Position numbers and translations under genes: made by a program. The notes below the pieces were generated by a model that worked only from the letters and a program-made list of their open reading frames with translations, was not told the DNA's origin and made no database searches. Below, one piece after another: positions 1 to 5,782 of a DNA stretch of 6,194 nt (position 1 is the stretch's first letter; every line of letters starts with the position of its first letter). Source of the DNA: Rhodospirillales bacterium (GTDB lineage Bacteria; Pseudomonadota; Alphaproteobacteria; Rhodospirillales; Casp-alpha2); NCBI GenBank assembly GCA_021775275.1, contig JAJFIE010000148.1, positions 1 to 6,194 of the forward strand. The letters are read 5' to 3'.

Positions 1-548
1 AACGGGTTCGAGATGAAGCCATTGATGCGGCCGTGGTGACGGAGCCAATACCTGCCGGTGGTGATCTGTCATGCCGGACGATCGTCGAGGAGCCGTTACT
101 GATCGTGACCCCAGAAGCATGCGATGTATCGCGCGGAACAAAGGTGTTGGGTGAGTTGCCATTTATCCGGTTCAATCGCTTAACGGGGACAGGACGTATA
201 ATCAACTCTCGCCTGCGCCAGATGCGCATCCGGGTTCACGAGACCATGGAATTGGATTCTATCGAGGCTATTCTGGAAATGGTGGCTGAAGGCATTGGCG
301 TGGCGGTTGTGCCTGAACACTGTGTGACGGTTCGCTATATCGACAAACTTAAGGTCCTGCCGTTTGGTGATCCACCGGTTACACGCAAGGTAGGCTTTGT
401 AGAGCGAACACAGCATCCTCGCACAGCTTTCACCGATGCACTCTATGAGCAACTCTTGGCCTCTGAAGCAGACCGGGAACAGCCATTGAGTGCAGCAATT
501 GCAAAGTGTGCCAAAGTAAAGAATCCAGTCTCGTCAACTGGCCACTAG
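1..548 (+). CDS. LysR-type transcriptional regulator, C-terminal part (5' truncated by window edge)
   Basis: The reading frame is open from base 3, and a GTG at 33 lies inside the domain, so the true start is upstream of the window. About 181 residues are visible and end at a TAG at 546-548. They look like the effector-binding (periplasmic-binding-protein-like) domain of LysR regulators. A strand like DAAVVTEP opens the visible part, and the helix-strand signature EMVAEGIGVAVVPEH, typical of the second subdomain of this family, follows an ELDSIEAIL stretch. The N-terminal winged helix-turn-helix is not visible. The family binds a small effector and controls genes that are often divergent from the regulator; the likely target therefore lies outside the window to the left. 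The last 25 or so residues (AAIAKCAKVKNPVSSTGH) are a weakly conserved tail. The gene is convergent with the kinase gene. Effector unknown. The family call is firm, the target is not inferable. Confidence 0.85.
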   Translation, partial: RVRDEAIDAAVVTEPIPAGGDLSCRTIVEEPLLIVTPEACDVSRGTKVLGELPFIRFNRLTGTGRIINSRLRQMRIRVHETMELDSIEAILEMVAEGIGVAVVPEHCVTVRYIDKLKVLPFGDPPVTRKVGFVERTQHPRTAFTDALYEQLLASEADREQPLSAAIAKCAKVKNPVSSTGH

Positions 549-591
549 ATGAGACCATGCAATACGTCGGGTTTGCCAATTTAACCAAAAC

Positions 592-607
592 TCCCGCCCA
601 CGCGGGA
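592..607 (-). terminator. Terminator-like hairpin between convergent genes
   Basis: A perfect 6-bp stem TCCCGC/GCGGGA (592-597 with 602-607) closes a 4-nt loop. Read on the minus strand it is followed by GTTTTGG, a short U tract; read on the plus strand it is followed by AAGCAG. It therefore fits better as a weak intrinsic terminator for minus-strand transcription arriving from the kinase gene through repeat copy A. It could also serve the LysR gene as a simple stem-loop. The U tract is short, so confidence is moderate. Confidence 0.45.
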
Positions 608-658
608 AAGCAGACATGATCAGGCACTAATTTTAACTGCGCTGTATTTCCACTTCTG

Positions 659-799
659 GCAATACCCGGGCTTGTGCTCACGCCCGCATGCATGACCGGA
701 AATCCCCAGTAAACGGAAGCCCGTTAAATTTTCTGATGAAGCCTCTTCCATAGGCTCTCGCCCCTGTACCGTATGTGACGGTGCGGAGCCTCCCGTGCT
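659..799 (-). repeat. Structured repeat, copy A (candidate RNA element of unknown family)
   Basis: This copy is related to 2798-2946. Read on the minus strand it starts at AGCACGGG. It then has hairpin 1, ACCGT-CACAT-ACGGT (768-782), followed by the linker ACAGGGG. Hairpin 2 is copy-specific (AGCCT/AGGCT, 740-744 with 752-756). The 3' domain is a 66-nt block closed by a perfect 7-bp stem CGGGCTT/AAGCCCG (717-723 with 667-673). The plus-strand core CCCCTGTACCGTATGTGAC (761-779) is identical in both copies, and the 66-nt block aligns without gaps at 48 of 66 positions. It lies about 50 nt beyond the kinase stop codon on the kinase strand, before the 592-607 hairpin, so it may sit in the kinase mRNA 3' UTR. 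The short reading frames through it are not conserved, so it is not a gene. I do not recognise the family; a riboswitch, a small RNA, a mobile-element end or a recombination site are all open. Confidence 0.65.
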
Positions 800-850
800 T
801 ATGTTAGTCCGATGCACAGGTTTGACAGTGATTCACCACCAACATTTGTC

Positions 851-2629
851 TCAGCCGGTTTCGAAGGTTTCTTCGATCATACGCATTAACGTCGCCACAT
901 TGATGGGCTTGATAATGTAATCCGCGAGCCCGGCCTTTCTGCCTGCCGCGACCTCTTTGGGCGTGACGGCAGAGGTTATGGCGATGACCGGAATTGCCTT
1001 CGTTTCCTTTGTATTCTTCAACTGCCTCACGGCTTCGATGCAATTCATGCCGGAAAGGTCCGTATCCATCAGAATCAGGCCGGGGTGTTCGGCCATGGCA
1101 AGATCAAAACCCAATTCGGCAGTCGGCGCGGTCAACAATCGTCCATTCTCCATATTGCCGACAATCTTTTCCATCAGGCGCATGTTATCCGGGTTATCCT
1201 CAATATAGAGGATGGTGTGAACGGGAGCATCCTTGCGGTTACGGACTTTTTTCCCGGTTACAGGATGCTTCTTCCCGGTGATTTTGTTTATGTCAATCGG
1301 TGTGCCGCTGATGGGGATGTCCACCCAGAAGGTGCTGCCCTTTCCCGCCTCGCTTTCAAAACCAATCTGTCCACCCAACAATTCAATGATATTTTTGGTG
1401 ATGGTCAGCCCAATGCCGGAGCCTTCTATTGCACCGGCCTCACGACCGAGACGTTCGAACGGTTTGAACAGATCATCCTGTTTCTCCACCGGAATGCCAG
1501 TGCCGGTATCAGTGACGCTCATCCGTAACAACCTGCCGGGAATTTCCTCACAGTTGAGGGTCACCTTGCCGCCCTTACTGTTGTATTTAACGGCGTTGGA
1601 GAGCAGATTAAGAAGCGCCTGTGTCAATCGGGTAGCATCAGTCCATACCAACGGAAGATCGGTCCCGACGGTCTGATCTGTTATCTCGATGACTTCCCTG
1701 CTGGCGCGCACCTGAATCATGGTCAAACAGTGGTCGATAACATCCCGTGTCGAAACGTGATCAATGTCGAGCGAGACATTTCCCGCTTCAATGGTTTCCA
1801 GTTCAAGGACCTTGTTAATGAGTTCCATAAGATGATCGCCGCCTTTGAGAATATTGGCGACGGAAGCTTTCTGGTTCTCGCTCAGCGGTTCTTTGGGGCT
1901 AAAATCCAGAATCTGCGCGAAGCCCAGGATTGCGTTCATGGGTGTTCTCAGTTCGTGGCTCATGGAAGACAGAAAATCTGATTTCGCCCGGCTGGCTTTT
2001 TCGGCGTCATCGCGCGCGCGGACCAATTCGGCGCGCTCCTTGCTGAGTTCACGCACGAACAGGCGCAAGACAAACAGGCCTATAATTCCAACTATACAGA
2101 AACCAAGTATGCCGAATCCGACGAACAGATAGCGTTGCTTGGTGATCGCACCATTCAGCAGATCATTGTACAAAGCCAGCCTGACATAACCTGAATCGGA
2201 ACCGACCTGATACGGAACGGCAACGTATAACAGTGTTCTTCCTATGGTAGCGCTCTTGCGTGTCGAGATACCAACCCCGTCACGAGAAGCCTGGATAACT
2301 TCCGGACGGTCGGCGTGATTATCCATACCATCAACGGCTTCGACCGGGACATCCGTATCCGAAAGCACCCTTCCATCGACATTGATTATTGTCACACGCC
2401 CATCAATGATATCAGCAACACTTCGGGATAATTCCCTGAGTTCCTGCCCCGATGGTACTTTCTCCTGTTTTTCCAACAGATCAGAGGCGATCCTGGTCGC
2501 CATAATCGTCTTCTTGGAATTGAGGTCGCGCAGAATATTCGTGACGTAGAACTGACCCGTGGCAACATAAAAAGTAGCGGCGACAAACACGGTGATCAGA
2601 AAGGTTACATAAAGCCGCTTGTACTCCAT
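851..2629 (-). CDS. Membrane-bound hybrid sensor histidine kinase with C-terminal receiver domain
   Basis: A 592-aa protein that should sense a signal outside the inner membrane, autophosphorylate on histidine and pass phosphate to its own receiver. TM1 is about residues 7-26. A periplasmic domain at about 30-160 carries DGRVLSDTD and HADRPEV, like the single-Cache-like sensor of PhoR-type kinases. TM2 is about 168-192. A short coiled linker (195-215) replaces a HAMP domain. HisKA has SHELRTPMN with phosphoacceptor His225. HATPase_c has the N box at Asn345, the G1 box DTGTGIP (374-380) and the G2 box GSGIGL. The receiver (472-592) has acidic Glu477/Asp478, phosphoacceptor Asp522 (in LMDTD), Thr552 and Lys574, so it looks active. 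The ATG at 2629 is preferred because it has AGGA 8 nt upstream and starts just before TM1; an in-frame GTG at 2710 would add 27 polar residues without a good ribosome site. No DNA-binding regulator or Hpt protein lies nearby, so the output partner is elsewhere. Ligand unknown. Confidence 0.93.
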   Translation of the reverse strand: MEYKRLYVTFLITVFVAATFYVATGQFYVTNILRDLNSKKTIMATRIASDLLEKQEKVPSGQELRELSRSVADIIDGRVTIINVDGRVLSDTDVPVEAVDGMDNHADRPEVIQASRDGVGISTRKSATIGRTLLYVAVPYQVGSDSGYVRLALYNDLLNGAITKQRYLFVGFGILGFCIVGIIGLFVLRLFVRELSKERAELVRARDDAEKASRAKSDFLSSMSHELRTPMNAILGFAQILDFSPKEPLSENQKASVANILKGGDHLMELINKVLELETIEAGNVSLDIDHVSTRDVIDHCLTMIQVRASREVIEITDQTVGTDLPLVWTDATRLTQALLNLLSNAVKYNSKGGKVTLNCEEIPGRLLRMSVTDTGTGIPVEKQDDLFKPFERLGREAGAIEGSGIGLTITKNIIELLGGQIGFESEAGKGSTFWVDIPISGTPIDINKITGKKHPVTGKKVRNRKDAPVHTILYIEDNPDNMRLMEKIVGNMENGRLLTAPTAELGFDLAMAEHPGLILMDTDLSGMNCIEAVRQLKNTKETKAIPVIAITSAVTPKEVAAGRKAGLADYIIKPINVATLMRMIEETFETG

Positions 2630-2637
2630 GTTTTTGT

Positions 2638-2641
2638 TCCT
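2638..2641 (-). promoter_or_regulatory. Ribosome binding site deciding the kinase start
   Basis: On the minus strand AGGA is followed by 8 nt (ACAAAAAC) and then the ATG at 2629. This is the only well-spaced Shine-Dalgarno near the possible starts and argues for 2629 over the upstream in-frame GTG (2710) or ATG (2704). Confidence 0.6.
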
Positions 2642-2797
2642 GTGTTGCAAGTTTCTTGCGGATTTTCCAGAGTACGCGGTCAAATCAGGGGGGTTGGTGA
2701 GCATATTCACCCGAAATGACCCGGATCAAGCTGCATACATTAGCATGATATAGTGTTTCTCTCTGTTGTCTCTGAAAAAAGAAAAATGTCCTGTCCT

Positions 2798-2946
2798 GCA
2801 CTACCCGGACTTATGATCGTGGCCCCTTGCATGGCCGGAAACCCATAATAATCGGACACCCGAAGAACCGCCTGACGATACCATTTTGTCTGGTCAGCCA
2901 TCCCCTGTACCGTATGTGACAGTGCGTCCGGACTTGCGCCTGTGCT
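2798..2946 (-). repeat. Structured repeat, copy B (candidate RNA element in kinase leader)
   Basis: This is the partner of 659-799, in the same orientation. On the minus strand it starts AGCACAGG. Hairpin 1 is ACTGT-CACAT-ACGGT (2909-2923), followed by the shared ACAGGGG linker. Hairpin 2 is copy-specific (CTGAC/GTCAG, 2872-2876 with 2893-2897). The 3' domain is closed by CGGGTGT with AAGTCCG (2856-2862 with 2806-2812), the same spacing of 50 nt as in copy A. Relative to copy A, one pair of hairpin 1 changes from C-G to U-G. In the 3' stem two pairs become G-U wobbles and one becomes a G-A mismatch. Such changes keep pairing only for a minus-strand RNA. It ends about 170 nt upstream of the kinase ATG and about 30 nt from the flavoprotein ATG on the other strand. 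A T-rich tract follows it on the minus strand. Function and family unknown. Confidence 0.65.
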
Positions 2947-2966
2947 AGGCATGCAGGGCACCTTTC

Positions 2967-2970
2967 GGAG
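2967..2970 (+). promoter_or_regulatory. Ribosome binding site of the flavoprotein gene
   Basis: GGAG lies 8 nt before the ATG at 2979 and supports that start. The protein from this start aligns with the mature N-terminus of trimethylamine dehydrogenase without a gap. Confidence 0.7.
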
Positions 2971-2978
2971 AGACCCAC

Positions 2979-5048
2979 ATGCCCCGCGACCCGCGTTACG
3001 ATATCCTGTTCGAGCCGATACAGATCGGCCCGGCGACGGCCAAAAACCGCTTTTATCAGGTGCCGCACTGCACCGGTCTGGGCTGGCTCAGACCCCGCAT
3101 GCTGGCCGACCTGCGCAGCATGAAAGCGGAAGGCGGCTGGGGCGTGGTCTGCACGGAATACTGCTCGATCCATCCGTCGTCGGACGATCTGCCGTATCCG
3201 TCGGCGTCGTTGTGGGACGCGGGCGACATCAAGGCCCATGCCCTGATGACCGAAAAGGTGCATGAACACGGCGCACTGGCCGGGGCGGAATTGTGGATCG
3301 GTGGCGCGCGCACGGCGAATCTGCACACCCGGGAAGTGTCCATGGATGTGACCAGCATGCCCAACATGGCGGGCGATCCCTATCAGACCCGCGCCATGGA
3401 CAAGGAGGATATCCGCGATCTCCGTGACTGGCACCGCAAGGCGGCCCTGCGCGCCAGGGAGGCCGGGTTCGATATCGTCTATGTCTACGCAACCCACGGC
3501 TATCTGTTGTCGCATTTCCTTTCGCCCGAGACCAACACCCGCACCGATGAATACGGCGGATCACTGGAAAACCGCGTGCGGCTGATCCGGGAACTGATCG
3601 AGGAAACCAAAGACGCCGTCGGCGACACCTGCGGCGTCGCCGTGCGTTTTTCGGCGGAGCAGGGCGGTGGCGGCGATGGCATTCCCGTCACCGGCGAACA
3701 CCGCGACATGATCGGTATGCTGGCCGATCTGCCCGACCTGTGGGATATCAACGTCAAGGACTACTCACTGGAAATGGGCGTCTCGCGCTTCGTTCAGGAA
3801 GCCTCGCTGGAGCCCTACATGGCGTATGTCAAATCCGTCACCTCTAAACCCGTGGTCACGGTGGGCCGCTTTACATCGCCCGATACCATGGCGTCACAGA
3901 TCAAGCGCGGTATCGTCGATTTCATCGGCGCGGCGCGTCCATCCATCGCCGATCCGTTCCTGCCCAAAAAGATCGAGGAAGGCCGACCCGAGGACATTCG
4001 CGAATGTATCGGCTGCAACATGTGTTACACCGGCGACGGCAAGAGCGTGCCCATCCGATGCACCCAGAACCCGACCATGAGCGAGGAATGGCGGCGCGGC
4101 TGGCACCCGGAAAACATCGCGGCCAGGAAATCCGACTCACGCGTGCTGGTGGTCGGCGCCGGTCCCGCCGGGCTGGAAGCCGCCCGGGCGTTGGGCCAGC
4201 GCGGCTATGACGTCATGCTGGCCGAAGCCGGGCGTGATCTGGGCGGCAGGGTGACGCGGGAAGCCAGGCTGCCGGGCCTGAATGAATGGGCGCGGGTGCG
4301 TGACTACCGGGAAACCCAGATCGCCAAGATGGATAATGTCGAGGTCTTCCGCGAAAGCAGGCTGGGCGTGCAGGACGTGCTGGACGTGGCCGCCGATCAT
4401 GTGGTGGTGGCGACGGGTTCCACCTGGCGACGGGACGGCGTCGGGCGGTTTAATTTATCGCCTGCTGACATCACAGCAGCCGATGCGTCAATCTTCACCC
4501 CCGACGACATCATGGCCGGTAACCTGCCGGAAGGCCGTGTCGTGCTGTTCGATGACGACAGCTATTACATGGGCGGCGTGATCGCCGAAAAACTGGCGAA
4601 GGCGGGTTGCGAGGTCAACTTCGTGACGCCCGATGACTGTGTCTCGTCATGGTGTGGCTATACGGCGGAACAGGTTCGCGCCCAGCGCCGCTTGCTGGAA
4701 CTGGGCGTCGGGATCATCACCGCTCACGGCATGACCGCCTATGACGGAAAAGCCGCTTCGCTGACCTGCGCCTATACGGGCCGGGAACAAACCGTCGAGG
4801 CGGTGGCGCTGGTCCTGGTGACGCTGCGCAATCCTGACGACACGCTCTATCAGGGTTTGAAAGCCGTCATGGAGAAGGGCGCGGACGGCGCGCCGAAAAC
4901 ACTCAAACGCATCGGCGACTGCGACGCGCCCGCCGTTATCGCCGCTGCGGTCTATGCCGGGCACCGCTACGCCCGCGAACTGGACGAAGAGGTGGACCGG
5001 GACAATCCGCTGAAATACGACCGGGTTTTTTTTGAGAGTGATTCGTAG
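2979..5048 (+). CDS. Trimethylamine dehydrogenase-family flavoprotein (FMN / 4Fe-4S / nucleotide-binding), substrate unknown
   Basis: A 689-aa cytoplasmic oxidoreductase (TMADH of Methylophilus is about 729). An OYE-type FMN barrel spans about 5-335, the 4Fe-4S cysteines are Cys343, 346, 349 and 361, and a nucleotide-binding domain starts at VLVVGAGPAG (389-398) and ends with IGDCDAP. Family members oxidatively cleave amines and pass electrons through FMN and the cluster to an acceptor such as ETF. Compared with TMADH (recalled sequence), Cys31 matches the cysteine that binds FMN covalently. Tyr61, Tyr170, His173 and Arg223 match active-site Tyr60, Tyr169, His172 and Arg222. The loop after DINVKD is three residues shorter and lacks Trp264 and Asp267; Trp355 is replaced by Asp353 in a one-residue-shorter cluster loop. 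ETF-docking Val344 and Tyr442 become Glu342 and Arg439. So it is probably an amine or N-methyl dehydrogenase relative with another substrate and perhaps another acceptor. GC is high compared with the kinase gene. Divergent from the kinase. Confidence 0.92.
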   Translation: MPRDPRYDILFEPIQIGPATAKNRFYQVPHCTGLGWLRPRMLADLRSMKAEGGWGVVCTEYCSIHPSSDDLPYPSASLWDAGDIKAHALMTEKVHEHGALAGAELWIGGARTANLHTREVSMDVTSMPNMAGDPYQTRAMDKEDIRDLRDWHRKAALRAREAGFDIVYVYATHGYLLSHFLSPETNTRTDEYGGSLENRVRLIRELIEETKDAVGDTCGVAVRFSAEQGGGGDGIPVTGEHRDMIGMLADLPDLWDINVKDYSLEMGVSRFVQEASLEPYMAYVKSVTSKPVVTVGRFTSPDTMASQIKRGIVDFIGAARPSIADPFLPKKIEEGRPEDIRECIGCNMCYTGDGKSVPIRCTQNPTMSEEWRRGWHPENIAARKSDSRVLVVGAGPAGLEAARALGQRGYDVMLAEAGRDLGGRVTREARLPGLNEWARVRDYRETQIAKMDNVEVFRESRLGVQDVLDVAADHVVVATGSTWRRDGVGRFNLSPADITAADASIFTPDDIMAGNLPEGRVVLFDDDSYYMGGVIAEKLAKAGCEVNFVTPDDCVSSWCGYTAEQVRAQRRLLELGVGIITAHGMTAYDGKAASLTCAYTGREQTVEAVALVLVTLRNPDDTLYQGLKAVMEKGADGAPKTLKRIGDCDAPAVIAAAVYAGHRYARELDEEVDRDNPLKYDRVFFESDS

Positions 5049-5082
5049 CGCCCGATCATTATCCCACATGCCTGACACGGGC

Positions 5083-5114
5083 GCAGGTACAGGAAAGTGC
5101 AGGTAAAGTACAGG
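5083..5114. repeat. Short iterated sequence downstream of the flavoprotein gene
   Basis: Two adjacent 16-nt units begin with GCAGGTA, and the motif AAAGTRCAGG occurs twice (5094-5103 and 5105-5114), preceded by the related CAGGTACAGG. It lies in the 140-bp gap before the next gene. It may be a binding site with iterated half-sites or only slippage; no function is shown. Confidence 0.35.
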
Positions 5115-5188
5115 CGTCGCCGCTTAAGAAATTTTTCATCTTCCCGGAGACATTATCAATCATCACGGTACAGATTTTTGGGTGACAG

Positions 5189-5728
5189 ATGATCGACGAT
5201 ACCGCCAACGACATAAAGCGCCTGAGGAAAATCCTGGCCATGACCGCCACTGAAAACGAAGGCGAGTCAATTGCGGCCTTTCTTATGGCCAAACGACTGA
5301 TGGAAAAACTCGATATCGGTTTTGACCGTCTTATCGATCCGGATAATCCTGTCCTGTTCGCAATCCGGGATTTCGATCTGAGACGCCTGAGAAAAATACT
5401 GGCGTTGACGTCTTCCGGAAATGAAGGGGAGACGGTCGCCGCCTTTCTGATGGCGAAGAGGCTGATGGGCCGTACGGGCATATCCTTTGAACAGTTGCTG
5501 GATTTCAACAGGTATGATCGTGCCAATTCCATGCAGCACGCCCGGACGGTTGGCGATATGGAAGTCATTTCACTGAAAAAGCGCATCGCCAGGCTTCAGG
5601 CGGAACTGGTCGATAAAACGGCTCAGCTTGAACGATACAAAGAGGCGTTCGATTCAATGATCGGCAATGCATGGGACATGCAAAACCTGCCAAAAGAAGC
5701 CAATGCAAAACAACAGTACCTGAACTGA
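5189..5728 (+). CDS. Protein of unknown function with two DUF2786-like repeats and a C-terminal coiled coil
   Basis: A 179-aa soluble, mostly helical protein with no signal peptide or membrane segment. Residues 9-50 and 64-105 are an internal duplication with 26 of 42 identical positions. Each copy reads RLRKILA, then NEGE, then AAFLMAKRLM, then an I-x-F-x-x-L end. This pattern resembles DUF2786 (basic KIxKLL helix, NExEA turn, second helix ending in LM), a domain of unknown function usually present once. Residues 125-158 (ISLKKRIARLQAELVDK onward) form a likely coiled coil and suggest oligomerisation. Many codons differ silently between the two copies, so the duplication is old and under protein-level selection. 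The ATG at 5189 is required to keep repeat 1 whole; its ribosome site is weak (GGGTGA only 3 nt away). It lies 140 bp after the flavoprotein gene on the same strand, so co-transcription is possible but unproven. It is convergent with uvrA. No function can be assigned. Confidence 0.8.
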   Translation: MIDDTANDIKRLRKILAMTATENEGESIAAFLMAKRLMEKLDIGFDRLIDPDNPVLFAIRDFDLRRLRKILALTSSGNEGETVAAFLMAKRLMGRTGISFEQLLDFNRYDRANSMQHARTVGDMEVISLKKRIARLQAELVDKTAQLERYKEAFDSMIGNAWDMQNLPKEANAKQQYLN

Positions 5729-5735
5729 CATACAC

Positions 5736-5780
5736 CCCGGCGCCATTGCGGACTCTCCGTCAATGGCGGATTTCGCCGGG
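5736..5780. terminator. Nested hairpin between convergent genes, likely bidirectional terminator
   Basis: An outer stem CCCGGCG/CGCCGGG (5736-5742 with 5774-5780) encloses CCATTG/CAATGG (5743-5748 with 5761-5766) and a tip CGGA/TCCG, with a 7-nt bulge on the 3' side. It fills the 54-bp gap between the DUF2786-like gene and the uvrA stop codon, the usual place for a shared terminator. On the plus strand a second small stem, CGCC/GGCG (5774-5777 with 5786-5789), is followed by a run of seven T (5791-5797) inside the uvrA 3' end, which could complete an intrinsic terminator for the plus strand. On the minus strand no U tract follows at once. Confidence 0.6.
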
Positions 5781-5782
5781 CC

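Larger units (their letters stand above)
2630..2978. promoter_or_regulatory. Divergent intergenic region between kinase and flavoprotein genes
   Basis: About 350 bp separate the two divergent starts, so promoters for both genes should lie here. It holds repeat copy B (2798-2946). Between copy B and the kinase there is an A/T-rich stretch; on the minus strand it reads as a T tract (TTTTTCTTTTTT, 2775-2786), then CACTATATCATGCTAATG, where TATATC is a possible -10 with a poor -35. No convincing sigma-70 box was found on the plus strand. If the flavoprotein promoter lies to the left of copy B, its leader would carry the antisense of copy B. Confidence 0.4.

Noticed and set aside
659..799. Integron attC site as explanation for the repeats
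   Set aside because: The copies lack paired GTTRRRY / RYYYAAC core ends at their borders, and no integrase is visible.
620..817. Minus-strand ORF through copy A containing SHTVQG, also found in the ORF through copy B (2740-2961)
   Set aside because: The shared peptide comes only from the identical DNA core. The single core difference is non-synonymous (Pro to Leu) and the rest of the two peptides do not match, so the repeat is not coding.
2630..2710. Upstream GTG (2710) or ATG (2704) as the kinase start
   Set aside because: They add a polar N-terminal extension before TM1 and lack a well-spaced ribosome site, while the ATG at 2629 has AGGA at 8 nt.
659..2946. Group II intron fragment, suggested by the hairpin and CACATACGGTACAGGGG
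   Set aside because: There is no reverse transcriptase, no recognisable domain V, and the two copies differ in length and hairpin 2; the similarity is limited to a short stretch. Not fully excluded without a search.
2811..3515. Long minus-strand ORFs opposite the flavoprotein gene (also 3229-3564, 4137-4400, 4647-5078)
   Set aside because: They are shadows of a GC-rich gene with clear family motifs on the plus strand; they show no recognisable domain and low-complexity Arg/Pro/His-rich composition.
2979..5048. Naming the flavoprotein as trimethylamine dehydrogenase (tmd)
   Set aside because: Trp264, Asp267 and Trp355 of the substrate pocket are absent, so only the family can be claimed.
5048..5084. 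Inverted repeat GCGCCC/GGGCGC as terminator of the flavoprotein gene
   Set aside because: The loop is 25 nt and no T run follows, so an intrinsic terminator is not supported.
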